Positions 26,038 to 35,829 are shown, counted from the stretch's first letter. The stretch is DNA of 64,000 bases from Novosphingobium colocasiae (GCF_014652555.1 NZ_BMZA01000002.1:62001-126000); one strand, 5' to 3'. Translations and numbers: made by a program. The notes: a model not told the origin generated them from the sequence alone.

Positions 26038-26049
26038 GACCAGATGGTC
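26038..26049. promoter_or_regulatory. GACCA-GA-TGGTC palindrome upstream of the SDR operon
   Basis: GACCAGATGGTC is a perfect 5-bp-arm palindrome overlapping TTGACC (26036-26041), a possible -35 box, about 40 bp before the SDR start codon. It differs from the island's CCGA-N7-TCGG motif, so this operon may answer to another regulator or none. Confidence 0.35.
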
Positions 26050-26088
26050 TGTGTATCACCTCGGGCAATCGGGAGAGAGGACAAAGCA

Positions 26089-26829
26089 ATGGCGAAGAGA
26101 CTTCAAGGCAAAGTTGCGATCATCACCGGCGCTGCGCAGGGACAAGGCGCGCATGAGGCGAAGGCCTTTGTGGCCGAAGGTGCCAAGGTGATGATTACCG
26201 ATGTGAAGGCCGAGGTGCTGGATCTGGCAAAGTCGCTGGGTGACGATGCCCGGGCGATGATTCATGACGTTTCGGATGAAGACCAGTGGCAGGCCGTGGT
26301 CGCGGCGGCGATCGATGCGTTCGGCAAGGTCGATATCCTCGTCAACAACGCGGGGATTTTCTCGCCGGGGCCGGTCACGGAGACGAGCAAAGCGACCTTC
26401 GTCGCGCATTTCAACGTCAACCAGCTCGGCACGTTCCTGGGGATCAAGTCGGTCGTCCCGGCCATGAAGGAAAACGGCGGCGGATCGATCGTCAACATCA
26501 GCTCTGGCGCGGGGCAGCGCGGTTATCCTGACATGGTGGCGTACCAGGCCACCAAATACGCGGTGACCGGCATGACCAAGGGGTTGGCGCGCGAGCTGGC
26601 GCCGTTCGGCATCCGCGTGAACTCGATCCACCCCGGCCTGATCGAAACGCCGATGATCGCCGGCCCTGAGGGCAAAGCGGACTTCATGGTCGAAATCGCC
26701 AAGACCGTGCCGCTCGGCCGGATCGGCTCGACCGACGACGTGGTGGAACCGGTGATCTACCTCGCCAGCGACATGTCGGGCTACGTCACCGGATCGGAAA
26801 TGACCATGGACGGCGGCACCGGCCTCTGA
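26089..26829 (+). CDS. Short-chain dehydrogenase/reductase
   Basis: A 246-residue classical SDR with TGAAQGQG nucleotide loop (residues 14-21), DVSDE acidic site, NNAG, catalytic Ser in NISSGAGQRG and YQATK, all intact. The start is ATG 26089, 8 nt after GGGAGAGAGG; the open frame upstream crosses the promoter. The TGxxxGQGxHEA pattern is frequent in 3-alpha/20-beta-hydroxysteroid-type SDRs, but this subgroup oxidises many secondary alcohols. It starts the final catabolic group and lies before an OYE-type reductase. Confidence 0.93.
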   Translation: MAKRLQGKVAIITGAAQGQGAHEAKAFVAEGAKVMITDVKAEVLDLAKSLGDDARAMIHDVSDEDQWQAVVAAAIDAFGKVDILVNNAGIFSPGPVTETSKATFVAHFNVNQLGTFLGIKSVVPAMKENGGGSIVNISSGAGQRGYPDMVAYQATKYAVTGMTKGLARELAPFGIRVNSIHPGLIETPMIAGPEGKADFMVEIAKTVPLGRIGSTDDVVEPVIYLASDMSGYVTGSEMTMDGGTGL

Positions 26830-26923
26830 TCCGGACGGCACCCGCGGCCGTATGGCGCGGCGGGTGCCGATCGATACCGGCGGGCAAGGCCAGTTTTCCC
26901 CGACTTCAGCTTGAGAGGTGAAC

Positions 26924-28237
26924 GTGACGGCAGCTACCCTCGATACGCCCCTGCGCCTGCCTTGCGGCACGACGATTCCCAACCGCATCGGCAAATCGGC
27001 CACGCAGGAAGGGTTGGCGACGCCGCTGGGGCATGCTTCGGAGCTCAACCGGACGTTGTACCGGCGCTGGTCCGAAGGCGGCGCGGGACTGCTGATTTCC
27101 GGCGACGTCATGGTCGATTATTCGCACCGCGAGCGGCCGGGCAATATCGTCATCGACAACAACGGCGGCATGGCCGAACTGCGCGCCTGGGCGGAGGCGG
27201 GGCAGGTGGCCGGCAACCAGTTGTGGATGCAGATCAACCAGCCCGGCCGGCAGACTCCGATCGATGTGCAGAAGCACCCGCTCGGCCCTTCGGCCAACAT
27301 GGAAGGCCTGCCGCCCGAAGGCTTCGGCATGCCCCGGGCGATGACCGGTTCGCAGATCGAGGACCTGATCCGACGCTTCGGCGTGGTTGCCGCGATTGCG
27401 CGTGAGACCGGGTTTTCCGGTGTCCAGCTTCATGCCGCGCACGGCTTCATGGCCTCCTCGTTCCTGAGCCCGCTGTGCAATACGCGCACGGACGAATGGG
27501 GCGGCAGCCTGGAAAACCGCGCCCGCTTCCTGATCGAAAGCCTGCGCGCGATCCGTCGGGCGGTGGGTGCCGATTTCCCGGTGTCCGTGAAGATGAACTC
27601 CGCCGATTTCCACAAGGGCGGGTTCGATATGGATCAGTCCATGGCGGTGATCGAAATGCTCAACGCTGAAAATCTCGATCTGCTCGAAGTCTCGGGAGGC
27701 AATTACAATGCCCCGGCGATGATCGGGGCGATCGGGGAGAACCAGCCGCTGGCCCGCAAGAAGGCCGAACGGACACTGCGGCGGGAGGCCTATTTCATGG
27801 ATTATGCCCGCCGCGTGCGCCCGGTGGCGAAGATGCCGCTGATGATCACCGGCGGGTTCCGCACGCGCGACAACATGGACGAAGCGCTGGCCGAAAATGC
27901 CACCGACGTGATCGGCCTGGCCCGCCCGTTCTGCGCCTCTACCGATTTTCCCGCCAGGCTGCTGCGCGGCGAGATCACGCAAGTGCCGATGATCGAGGAA
28001 ACGATGCTGCTCGATCGTGCGGCCTATGTCGGCAAGCTGGACGACCGCGAGTTCAACCTGATGGAATCCAATTTCCAGCTTGCCTGGATGTACGTCCAGC
28101 TCACCAACCTGGGCAAGGGCGAGGATATCGATTGGGGGCTGTCGCTGGAAGACGCACCCGGCGCGTTCGAGGACCTGGAGCGCAGCCGCGAGATGGCGCG
28201 CCGGGAAGCGCGCGGCGAACTGCAACCCGCCGGCTGA
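26924..28237 (+). CDS. NADH:flavin oxidoreductase (old yellow enzyme family)
   Basis: A 437-residue FMN TIM-barrel protein: QINQPGRQ (replacing the usual Q-L-x-H-x-GRQ), the substrate-binding HAAHGFMASSFLSP, NTRTDEWGGS, and the C-terminal phosphate site VIGLARPF. It lacks the long C-terminal FAD/iron-sulphur part of 2,4-dienoyl-CoA reductase, so it is an OYE-only form. The start is GTG 26924, 5 nt after GAGAGG; a GTG at 26918 overlaps the ribosome-binding site and is rejected. It probably reduces an activated C=C bond. Bile-acid 4-ene reductases belong to the same superfamily, but the match is too general to claim that. Confidence 0.9.
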   Translation: MTAATLDTPLRLPCGTTIPNRIGKSATQEGLATPLGHASELNRTLYRRWSEGGAGLLISGDVMVDYSHRERPGNIVIDNNGGMAELRAWAEAGQVAGNQLWMQINQPGRQTPIDVQKHPLGPSANMEGLPPEGFGMPRAMTGSQIEDLIRRFGVVAAIARETGFSGVQLHAAHGFMASSFLSPLCNTRTDEWGGSLENRARFLIESLRAIRRAVGADFPVSVKMNSADFHKGGFDMDQSMAVIEMLNAENLDLLEVSGGNYNAPAMIGAIGENQPLARKKAERTLRREAYFMDYARRVRPVAKMPLMITGGFRTRDNMDEALAENATDVIGLARPFCASTDFPARLLRGEITQVPMIEETMLLDRAAYVGKLDDREFNLMESNFQLAWMYVQLTNLGKGEDIDWGLSLEDAPGAFEDLERSREMARREARGELQPAG

Positions 28238-28246
28238 GGAAGCACG

Positions 28247-29461
28247 ATGACACAGGCCGACGCGGCGCGCTGGGCACCCGACGATCGCTTTATCGCCGCA
28301 GTGCGCGCGCGGTTCCCGGTGGAGCCGGAAATGGACCGTGTGCTGACCGCCAAGCTGCGCGATCGCGCATCCGGCGCGCACCGCCCGGTCGGCCTTGATG
28401 AACTGGTGGACAGCACCCGGACGCTGATCGAACGCGAGATCGGGCCCGATTTCCAGATCAGCCGCGCCCGCTGGCTGGGTGGCGGGGCTTCGAAATTGCA
28501 GATGGCATTCGATTTGCACTGGCGCGGACTCGAATGTGGCGAACCGCGCGTAACGCCGATGGTGGTGCGCATGCAGCCGGCCGCCTCGATCGTCGAGACC
28601 AGCCGGCGGCGCGAGTTCGAGATGCTGCAGGCGATGCGCGGTGTGGTGCCGGTGCCCGAATGTTACTGGATCGATGAGCTGGGCGAAATCATGCCCCACC
28701 CCGCGATCATCTACGCGCTGGCGCAAGGGGTGGCCAAGCCGCGCGCGCGGCCGAGCGTGCAGGTGACCGGGATCGGCACCAACTTCGGTCCCGAACTGCG
28801 GCCGGTGCTGGCGCAGCAGTTCGTCGAGCATCTCGCCAGGGTCCACACTGCCCCGGCGGCCACGCTCGCCGGGTTGACCGCGTTCGAACCGGCAGCGGTC
28901 GGGTCAAACGCGGGCATCGTCCGGCAAGTGATGTGGTGGCGGCGGGTGTGGGAGGAAGACCGGCCCGAAGCGATGCCGCTGGTCGAACTGGCGGCGCAAT
29001 GGCTGGTCGCCAATGCCCCGGTGCTGGACCATGCCTCGGCGGTGCACGGAGACTTTCGCGCCGGCAACTTCCTGTTCGATGAGGACAGCCGCCAGATCAC
29101 TGCATGGCTGGACTGGGAACTGGCCGTCATCGGCGACCGGCATCAGGACCTGTCTTGGCTGAGCGGCCATCACTTCGGCCACTTCGCCGAGGATGGCCGG
29201 ACCTTCCTCGCCTGCGGCCTGCTGCCGCGCGATGAACTGTTCGAACGCTACGAGAAGGCATCGGGCCTGACGGTTGATCCGGCGCGGCTGAAATACTTCC
29301 GCGTCTATAACGACTTCGCATCCTGCGTGCACATGCTGGCCACCGCCTGCCGCGTGGCGATGCACGGCAAGAGCCATCAGGACGTGCTGGTCGCGTGGCT
29401 GGCATCGATCGGCCATGTCATCAGCGGGGCGTTGCGCGATACGCTTGAGGAGGTGCTCTGA
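28247..29461 (+). CDS. APH-fold phosphotransferase (ACAD10/11- and LvaA-like kinase)
   Basis: A 404-residue kinase of the aminoglycoside/choline phosphotransferase superfamily, with the catalytic loop AVHGDFRAGNFL (about 264-275) and metal-binding DWELA near 287. In catabolic settings this family includes LvaA of levulinate degradation and the kinase domains of ACAD10/11, which phosphorylate a 4-hydroxyacyl-CoA on the way to 3-hydroxy isomers. Here it sits beside an OYE and SDR and directly before a small helical protein, as LvaA is followed by small LvaB. A role in hydroxyacyl-CoA phosphorylation is therefore more likely than antibiotic resistance. Start is ATG 28247 after GAGGAAG. Confidence 0.88.
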   Translation: MTQADAARWAPDDRFIAAVRARFPVEPEMDRVLTAKLRDRASGAHRPVGLDELVDSTRTLIEREIGPDFQISRARWLGGGASKLQMAFDLHWRGLECGEPRVTPMVVRMQPAASIVETSRRREFEMLQAMRGVVPVPECYWIDELGEIMPHPAIIYALAQGVAKPRARPSVQVTGIGTNFGPELRPVLAQQFVEHLARVHTAPAATLAGLTAFEPAAVGSNAGIVRQVMWWRRVWEEDRPEAMPLVELAAQWLVANAPVLDHASAVHGDFRAGNFLFDEDSRQITAWLDWELAVIGDRHQDLSWLSGHHFGHFAEDGRTFLACGLLPRDELFERYEKASGLTVDPARLKYFRVYNDFASCVHMLATACRVAMHGKSHQDVLVAWLASIGHVISGALRDTLEEVL

Positions 29462-29949
29462 TGGTCCCCGATCTCGAACTGCAACTGGCAGCGGCCACCA
29501 AGGCGCTGCGCGAAGTGGTCGCCCCGGCGATCGATCCCGCCAACGCGGTGGCGCTGGAGCAGTTGCATCTGGCGATGGCCACGGTCGATTTCGTCCGCAC
29601 CCGCCTGCCGCTGCGTCGCCGCCGCGTGGTGCGCGAACTGGAAAACGCGCAGGCACTGGCGACGCAAGTGGCGGCCGCCGGCGGACGAGCCCTGGCGGCG
29701 CTGGCCGAGGAGGCGCAGGCCCTGCTGGACAGCGGTGCCGATGGCGCGGCGATGGATGCGCTGCGCCTGGGCATCCTCGACGCCGCCGAACAGGCGGTTG
29801 CCGCTGATCCGGGGAACAAGGACCTGTCGCGCGCGGTGCTGGACGTCGCCAGGCAGCAGACCGACCTCGCCCGCGCCTGGTTCGCGCCGATGGGCTTCGA
29901 AGTCGATCCCGCCGGGCGACCGACGCTGGAGCACCTGTTGGAGCGCTGA
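29461..29949 (+). CDS. Small all-helical protein, putative partner of the APH-fold kinase
   Basis: A 162-residue protein predicted to be nearly all alpha-helix, Ala/Leu/Arg-rich, with no signal peptide or membrane segment. Its ATG overlaps the kinase stop by one base (TGATG), so the two are coupled. I do not recognise a catalytic motif. Size, helical content and tight coupling parallel LvaB, the small protein required with the LvaA kinase in the Pseudomonas levulinate operon. By that analogy it would bind and activate the kinase; this is inferred. Confidence 0.75.
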   Translation: MVPDLELQLAAATKALREVVAPAIDPANAVALEQLHLAMATVDFVRTRLPLRRRRVVRELENAQALATQVAAAGGRALAALAEEAQALLDSGADGAAMDALRLGILDAAEQAVAADPGNKDLSRAVLDVARQQTDLARAWFAPMGFEVDPAGRPTLEHLLER

Positions 29950-30026
29950 AGCGGGAGGGTTTCCCGACCCGCCGCCGCCCATCCGCATTGGACCCCCGGG
30001 CCAAGCTGCGCTAGTCGCACTGCACA

Positions 30027-31841
30027 ATGGCTGACGAATCTCCCACCGATCGCTTCAAGTCCGTGCTGGCCGGTGCCAGCCGCGCCATCTCGCACAACGA
30101 CGAGGTGGAGGTGAACTGGACGGCGGATGCGCCCAGTTCTTCGGGCGCGACGTTCCGACTGCCGATGCCCGGCCGCGCGGTCCCGCGCGAAGCGGCGATG
30201 CAGGCGCGCGGCTTTGCCGACAGTTTCGCGCTGAAGCTTCGCCACCATAACGACCGGCTGCACATGCGCGGTGCCCCGGCCGAGCCGGCGGCGCGTGCCT
30301 GCTATGACGCGGTGGAGATGGTGCGCTACGAAGCGCTCGGCTCCAACGCCTATGCCGGCATGCGCGACAATCTCGATGCGGCGCTGATGGTGCGGATGGG
30401 CGGCGATCCGATCACCCGCGCTGGCCGGCCCGATGAAGTGCCGGTACAGGCGGCGCTGGCGCTGCTGCTGCGGCAGAAGCTGACCGGCCAGCCGGTGCCT
30501 GCCGCGGCCGAACCCGGCGTCGCCATGGTCCGCGAGTGGATCGAGGACAAGGCTGGTGCCGATTTCGAACGGCTGGCCACCGCGCTTGACGATCAGGCCG
30601 CGTTCCAGTCGCTCGCGCTCGACATGCTCCAGCACCTGGAACTGACCCGCGCCGAGCTGCCGCAGGAGCCGAACGAGGACGACGATACCTCCGACGGCGA
30701 GGACGAGACGGACGACGATCAGCCTGGCAACGACGATCAGGCCGATCAGCAGCAGCCCGAAATGGCGGCTGACCCCAGCGCCGAAGGCGAGAGTGACGAC
30801 GGCGAGGGCGAGACCGAAACCACGGACGACTACGAGGACGGCGACGTCAGCGAGGACGGCGAGGACGGCATGATGCCGGTCCGCCCGAACCGCCCGTGGA
30901 CCGAAATTCCCGAAAGCTTCGAATACAAGGTGTTCACCGAGGCGTTCGACGAAGTCGTCAGCGCGTCGGACCTTTGCGACGAGGACGAGCTGGCGCGGCT
31001 TCGCGATTATCTCGATGCCCAGCTCAAGAACCTGCAGAGCGTGGTGACGCGCCTAGCCAACCGGCTGCAGCGCCGGTTGCTGGCGCAGCAGCTCCGGTCG
31101 TGGGATTTCGATCAGGAAGAGGGCGTGCTCGATGCCGCGCGGCTGGCGCGTGTCGTGGTCTCTCCGGGGCAGTCGCTGTCCTACAAGGTCGAGCGCGATG
31201 TCGAGTTCAAGGACACCGTGGTTACCCTGCTGCTCGACAATTCCGGCTCGATGCGCGGGCGGCCGATCTCGATCGCCGCGATCAGCGCCGATGTGCTGGC
31301 GCGCACGCTGGAGCGGTGCGGCGTCAAGGTCGAGATTCTCGGCTTCACCACCCGCGCGTGGAAGGGCGGCCTCAGCCGCGAACAATGGCTGGCCGGCGGC
31401 AAGCCGCCGCAGCCCGGCCGCCTGAACGATCTGCGCCACATCATCTACAAGAAGGCGGATGAACCCTATCGCCGCGCCCGGCTGAACCTGGGCCTGATGA
31501 TGCGCGAGGGCCTGCTGAAGGAGAACATCGACGGCGAGGCGCTGCTGTGGGCGCATGCCCGCCTGCTCGCCCGGCCCGAGGAGCGGCGCATCATGATGGT
31601 CATTTCCGACGGCGCGCCGGTCGACGATTCCACCCTATCGGTCAACAGCGCCGGCTATCTCGAAGCGCACTTGCGCCGGGTGATCGAATGGATCGAGGAC
31701 AAGAGCCCGATCCAACTCGTCGCCATCGGCATCGGCCACGACGTGACCCGTTACTACCGCCGCGCGGTGACGATCATGGATGTCGAGCAACTGGGCGGCA
31801 CGATGATCGAACAGTTGGCGGGGCTGTTCGAGGAAGAGTGA
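30027..31841 (+). CDS. cobT: Cobaltochelatase subunit CobT
   Basis: A 604-residue protein matching CobT, the VWA-domain subunit of aerobic cobaltochelatase that inserts cobalt into hydrogenobyrinic acid a,c-diamide with CobN and CobS. Features: N-terminal domain (1-205), a very acidic middle (about 210-285, rich in Asp, Glu and Gln), and a C-terminal VWA domain from about 395 with MIDAS motif [11 protein letters not shown] and later [10 protein letters not shown]. Length is normal. CobS is often adjacent in alphaproteobacteria; the gene upstream here is the catabolic island, so cobT is separated from it or cobS is elsewhere. Start ATG 30027. Confidence 0.94.
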   Translation: MADESPTDRFKSVLAGASRAISHNDEVEVNWTADAPSSSGATFRLPMPGRAVPREAAMQARGFADSFALKLRHHNDRLHMRGAPAEPAARACYDAVEMVRYEALGSNAYAGMRDNLDAALMVRMGGDPITRAGRPDEVPVQAALALLLRQKLTGQPVPAAAEPGVAMVREWIEDKAGADFERLATALDDQAAFQSLALDMLQHLELTRAELPQEPNEDDDTSDGEDETDDDQPGNDDQADQQQPEMAADPSAEGESDDGEGETETTDDYEDGDVSEDGEDGMMPVRPNRPWTEIPESFEYKVFTEAFDEVVSASDLCDEDELARLRDYLDAQLKNLQSVVTRLANRLQRRLLAQQLRSWDFDQEEGVLDAARLARVVVSPGQSLSYKVERDVEFKDTVVTLLLDNSGSMRGRPISIAAISADVLARTLERCGVKVEILGFTTRAWKGGLSREQWLAGGKPPQPGRLNDLRHIIYKKADEPYRRARLNLGLMMREGLLKENIDGEALLWAHARLLARPEERRIMMVISDGAPVDDSTLSVNSAGYLEAHLRRVIEWIEDKSPIQLVAIGIGHDVTRYYRRAVTIMDVEQLGGTMIEQLAGLFEEE

Positions 31842-31953
31842 ATCGGGCTTGTGAAAGAATTGTAATCCCGGACTGCGGATCTTGACCTGGGTTTAGGGCG
31901 TGGTAACGCCGCTGGCGGGAAGTTGGCCAAGTATACTTCGCGGCGGGGGTGTG

Positions 31954-32601
31954 ATGAAACTTATCGGGGGTGTTGCCTTCCTTGCCAGCGCGACCCTTTG
32001 CGTCAGCGATGCCTGTGCATTACCGGGCGATCCGCAAAACGCTGCGACAGTAACAGAGCCTTCACCCGCTGACAGCATTGCGCCCATCTCAGGGCCGGTA
32101 GTGCCGAAGCTCACGCCGGTAACCTTGCAGATCGACGGTGCGCTGGGCAGCCGCATCAGCAAGACTTTCGACCGGTTTCCGATCCACCTGTACGAAGCCA
32201 TCGTCATCGACGGCCGCACTCTGGTGCCTGCCGGGGCGAGCGGATGGGGCGAGGTCGTTCACGCCAAGAAGGCGGGGGGAAGCGGGGCCGCCGGGGAGCT
32301 GGTGCTGGCGGCGCGGGTTCTGACCGTGGACGGGCGGGAACTGCACCTGCGGTCGCTCAGGCTGGGCGGCAGCGGCGAAAATCACAATCAGGCAGCGACA
32401 ACGCTGGCTGCCGTGGCCGGGCTGGCCGGTGCGGTGGGCGGCTGGCTGATGAAGGGCAGCGAAGTCGATGTGCCGTCGGGCACGATCGCCGGTGCCAAGG
32501 TGGCCGAAGACTTCGCTGTGGCGGAAAGTGCCGTCACGCCGCAAGCGCCGCCGGCTGTGCTGGTCGATACCAAGGTTCAATCAGAAGGGACAAAGCAATA
32601 A
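31954..32601 (+). CDS. Exported protein of unknown function
   Basis: A 215-residue protein with a signal peptide (MKLIGGVAFLASATLCVSDACA). Residues 60-150 form a beta-rich domain (LQIDGALGSRIS, IVIDGRTLVPAGASGWGEV) that recalls the core of TrbI/VirB10-like proteins, followed by a Gly/Ala hydrophobic segment (LAAVAGLAGAVGGWLM) that could insert into a membrane. No type IV secretion gene is near. The start is ATG 31954, which opens the signal peptide; the frame extends upstream without a good signal. Its TAA overlaps the next ATG by one base, so the two exported proteins are co-translated. Confidence 0.8.
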   Translation: MKLIGGVAFLASATLCVSDACALPGDPQNAATVTEPSPADSIAPISGPVVPKLTPVTLQIDGALGSRISKTFDRFPIHLYEAIVIDGRTLVPAGASGWGEVVHAKKAGGSGAAGELVLAARVLTVDGRELHLRSLRLGGSGENHNQAATTLAAVAGLAGAVGGWLMKGSEVDVPSGTIAGAKVAEDFAVAESAVTPQAPPAVLVDTKVQSEGTKQ

Positions 32602-33137
32602 TGAAATATTTGGCACGCGCCGGGCGTAACCTTTGGCTGGCATCGGCCTTCGGAATTGCGGTTGCAGCAGCCGCCGTTCCGGCATCAGCCGCTACAGACA
32701 AAGCCGAAGTGGTCATCCCCGCGCCGCCGCCGGGCAAGGGTCAGATCGTGTTCTATCGCACCGGCACGATCATGGGTGCCGCCATGGGCTGTGCGGTCAA
32801 CGAAAACGGTCAGAAGATCAGCTCGCTGGGGGCTGGCCGCTATTTCATTCTCGTGACGGAACCTGGCCGGCACGAATACATGGTCAAGAGCGAGGCAAAG
32901 GATTTTCTCGCGCTTGAAGTGGAGCCCGACGAAACGCAGTATGCCATGTGCAAGATCAAGATGGGCATGATGGCCGGGCGTCCTGACCTGCAGCCTTCCA
33001 CGCGCGAAGCATTCGTGAAGGCGGGTACGGATCGGCCCGTCGATGATGCCGACATGGGCCCCGGACCGGGCGCGATGCGTGCGGCTGAACGAGTCGCTGC
33101 CCAGGCGGCTGCTGCACCCGCCGCTCCGACAAACTGA
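32601..33137 (+). CDS. Exported DUF2846-type protein
   Basis: A 178-residue protein with a signal peptide (LWLASAFGIAVAAAAVPASA) and a DUF2846-like domain at about 45-115: GQIVFYRTG, GCAVNENGQKISSLGAGRYF and a G-x-H-E-Y strand. It ends in an Ala/Pro-rich tail. DUF2846 proteins are envelope proteins of unknown function, often lipoproteins; this one lacks a lipobox cysteine at the cleavage site. ATG 32601 overlaps the preceding stop (TAATG). Confidence 0.82.
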   Translation: MKYLARAGRNLWLASAFGIAVAAAAVPASAATDKAEVVIPAPPPGKGQIVFYRTGTIMGAAMGCAVNENGQKISSLGAGRYFILVTEPGRHEYMVKSEAKDFLALEVEPDETQYAMCKIKMGMMAGRPDLQPSTREAFVKAGTDRPVDDADMGPGPGAMRAAERVAAQAAAAPAAPTN

Positions 33138-33249
33138 GTCCTCAAGCGCGGAGCGGCGAAGGTCCGCTCCGCGCTTGACCGCGACGCTGCCGCTTTCTAG
33201 CAACACGGCCGACCGGCGCCTGTGGCTGCCTCGAAACCCGGAGAATCCC

Positions 33250-33912
33250 TTGATCGTTTCCGATGCCGTCGCCAGCCGCCGCACCGTGCGCAGTTTTCTT
33301 GACACCCCGGTAGATCTGGAAACGGTCACGCGCGTTCTCGATCGGGCGCGGATGACGCCGTCGGGGTGCAATTTCCAGCCCTGGCTGGCCACCGTGCTGA
33401 CCGGTGAGCCGCTGCGGGCGATGCAGGACAAGATGCTGGCGGCCAAGCCGCAGGACCCGATCGAATACAGCTTTTCCGAACCCAACGCCTCGCCGCGCCA
33501 CCTCTCCCGGCTTCAGGAAGTGGGCGCGCGGATGTATGGCGCGCTCGGGGTTTCGCGCGATGACGCGGCGGCGCGGGAGGAATTCATGCGCGAAAACCTC
33601 GTCTCGTTCGGCGCGCCGGTGGTGCTGGTCTGCTATTTCGAGCGCTTCATGGGCCCGCCGCAGTGGTCCGACGTCGGCATGTGGCTGCAGACCATCATGC
33701 TGCTGCTGCGCGAGGAGGGGCTCGACAGTTGCCCGCAGGAATACCTGTCGCTCCACGCCCGGCTGATCAAGGATCACATCGGCGTTTCGGACGAGACGCA
33801 CATCCTGTTCTGCGGGCTCGCCATCGGCCATCGCGATCCGGATGCGCCGGTCAACACCTTCGAACGCCCGCGCCTGCCGCTCGACCAGCAGGTGACGTTC
33901 CTCGGGTTCTGA
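33250..33912 (+). CDS. Nitroreductase-family FMN oxidoreductase
   Basis: A 220-residue nitroreductase with the FMN-binding start SRRTVRSF, the TPSGCNFQPW segment, a GMWLQTIML helix and GLAIGHRDP near the C terminus. It would reduce nitroaromatics, quinones or enones with NAD(P)H. The start is inferred as TTG 33250, 7 nt after GGAG; longer in-frame extensions run into the preceding gene and have no homology-like sequence. It stands alone, about 60 bp before cysS. Confidence 0.87.
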   Translation: MIVSDAVASRRTVRSFLDTPVDLETVTRVLDRARMTPSGCNFQPWLATVLTGEPLRAMQDKMLAAKPQDPIEYSFSEPNASPRHLSRLQEVGARMYGALGVSRDDAAAREEFMRENLVSFGAPVVLVCYFERFMGPPQWSDVGMWLQTIMLLLREEGLDSCPQEYLSLHARLIKDHIGVSDETHILFCGLAIGHRDPDAPVNTFERPRLPLDQQVTFLGF

Positions 33913-33971
33913 GTCGGATGGGTCATGGCCGGGCGTTGACCTGACCGGCGAAGCCGCGCAATGAGCCGCCC

Positions 33972-35423
33972 ATGACCCAGGCCCACCCGCTTACGCTCTA
34001 CAACAGCCTCACCCGCACGGCGGAGCCGTTCCGGCCGGTCCATCCCGGCGAGGCGCGGGTCTATACCTGCGGGCCGACGGTCTACAACTATCCCCATATC
34101 GGCAACATGCGCGCTTATGTGTTCGCCGATGTGCTGGGGCGCACGCTGACCTTCAAAGGCTATGCCCTCACGCATGTCATCAACATCACCGATGTCGGCC
34201 ATCTGACCGACGATGCCGATGCCGGTGAGGACAAGATGGAGAAGATGGCGGCGCAGCAGGCGCAGTCGATCTGGGACATCGCCCGCCACTATACCGAGGC
34301 CTACTGGGCCGATATCCGCGCGCTGAACATCCGCGAGCCGGCGCACTGGTCGATCGCCACCGACTATGTGCCGCGCATGATCGAGTTCGCCCGCAAGATC
34401 GCCCCCCGGCACTGCTACGAGCTGGACAGCGGGCTTTACTTCGACACCGCCAGCGTCGCCGATTACGGCCGCCTCGCCCGCGCCGTGACCGAGGATGGCG
34501 CGGGGCGGATCGAGGCGGTCGAAGGCAAGCGCAACGCCGCCGATTTCGCGATCTGGCGCAAGACCCCGCCCGGGGAAAAGCGGCAGATGGAATGGGATTC
34601 GCCATGGGGCCGGGGTGCGCCGGGCTGGCATCTGGAATGCTCGGTCATGTCGGGCGAACTGCTGGGCTTCCCGTTCGATATCCACACCGGCGGGATCGAT
34701 CACCGCGAGATACACCACCCCAACGAGATCGCGCAGAACCAGGCGTTCTGCTGCGCCAACGGCCTCGACGTGGCAGCCAATTCCGGGGCCAACTGGTGGA
34801 TGCACAACAATTTTCTTGTCGAACGCTCGGGCAAGATGAGCAAGTCCTCGGGCGAGTTCCTGCGGCTGCAACTGCTGATCGACAAGGGCTATCACCCGCT
34901 CGCCTATCGCCTGCTGTGCCTGCAGGCGCATTATCGCAGCGAGCTGGAGTTCAGTTGGGAAGGGCTGGCGGCGGCGCTGACCCGGCTGAAAAGGATGCTG
35001 ATGGCGGCCGAACGTCTGCGCGATGTGCCGGCGGGGGAGGGGGCACACCCCAAGCTTGATCCGCTGCTCGACAAGTTCGATGCCGCGCTGAGCGATGATC
35101 TCAACACCGCCGTCGCGCTGACGACGCTGGACGAAGTGCTGGCCGCCAAGAAGGTCGATCCGGCCGCCAAGCGCGAGGTGGCAGAGGCGATGGATGCGGT
35201 GCTCGGCCTTGGCCTGTTCCGGCTGACCCGTGCCGATCTGCGCCTGCGCCCGAAAGCGGCGACGATCGCCGAAGCCGCGATAGAGGACATTCTCGAACGC
35301 CGCCGCGCCGCCCGCGCCGACAAGGACTTCGCCGCTTCCGACGCCCTGCGCGATGAACTCGCCGCACAGGGCGTGGAAGTGATGGACGGCGATCCGCTCG
35401 GCTGGGAGTGGCAGCTCGGGTGA
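33972..35423 (+). CDS. cysS: Cysteinyl-tRNA synthetase
   Basis: A 483-residue class I aminoacyl-tRNA synthetase that charges tRNA-Cys. It shows the zinc cysteine in YTCGPTVYNYPHIGN with the HIGH-type motif, the WHLECSVMS zinc ligands, HHPNEIAQ, and KMSKSSGEF. Length is normal. The C-terminal DALR helical region contains RRRAARADKDFAASDALRDEL. Start ATG 33972 is followed by a canonical N terminus. Confidence 0.97.
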   Translation: MTQAHPLTLYNSLTRTAEPFRPVHPGEARVYTCGPTVYNYPHIGNMRAYVFADVLGRTLTFKGYALTHVINITDVGHLTDDADAGEDKMEKMAAQQAQSIWDIARHYTEAYWADIRALNIREPAHWSIATDYVPRMIEFARKIAPRHCYELDSGLYFDTASVADYGRLARAVTEDGAGRIEAVEGKRNAADFAIWRKTPPGEKRQMEWDSPWGRGAPGWHLECSVMSGELLGFPFDIHTGGIDHREIHHPNEIAQNQAFCCANGLDVAANSGANWWMHNNFLVERSGKMSKSSGEFLRLQLLIDKGYHPLAYRLLCLQAHYRSELEFSWEGLAAALTRLKRMLMAAERLRDVPAGEGAHPKLDPLLDKFDAALSDDLNTAVALTTLDEVLAAKKVDPAAKREVAEAMDAVLGLGLFRLTRADLRLRPKAATIAEAAIEDILERRRAARADKDFAASDALRDELAAQGVEVMDGDPLGWEWQLG

Positions 35424-35457
35424 TGCGGGGCCGCAATCGCGCGGCCCTTGCCAAGTG

Positions 35458-35829
35458 TCAGGCGTCCTCGACCAACAGCAGTTCGGCGGTGATCGTCAGG
35501 CGCGGTTGCGGTAGCTGGGTGTGGTCGGTCTCGATGATCGTGGCATCGGCCACCAGGTGGCCGGGCACCGCAAATTCATGGTCGGGCAGGGTGCGGATAT
35601 AGTGTTCCCCCGCTGCGATCGCCTCGCTCCCGGTAAACTCCATTTCGATGACGTGGCGCGAGCCGGTGAACGTCGCGCTGGTCCAGCCGCGTTCTGCGTG
35701 GCGCAGCAGTTGGCCCTGGCCCTGCGCCAGTGCCATCACCTGCGATAGCAACGCCAGCCATGGGCTGCGGCGCGGCAGCAGCGGATCGGCACGCCGGGTA
35801 AAGCGGGTCTGGTCTTGCTCACAGTGCAT
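35458..35829 (-). CDS. Small protein of unknown function in an SOS-box operon
   Basis: A 123-residue soluble protein with two parts: an Arg-rich N-terminal helix (residues 1-50) and a beta-rich region (TFTGSRHVIEMEFTG, YIRTLPDHEFAVPGHLVADA). I do not recognise the family. Its start overlaps the upstream 62-codon gene by 11 bp, so the two are coupled. The pair is transcribed away from an S24-type repressor gene, with an SOS-box-like site in between, which suggests a DNA-damage-induced role. Confidence 0.75.
   Translation of the reverse strand: MHCEQDQTRFTRRADPLLPRRSPWLALLSQVMALAQGQGQLLRHAERGWTSATFTGSRHVIEMEFTGSEAIAAGEHYIRTLPDHEFAVPGHLVADATIIETDHTQLPQPRLTITAELLLVEDA

Noticed and set aside
28247..29461. 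Aminoglycoside resistance gene
   Set aside because: The APH fold is shared by many metabolic kinases; context with SDR, OYE and a coupled small protein favours catabolism.
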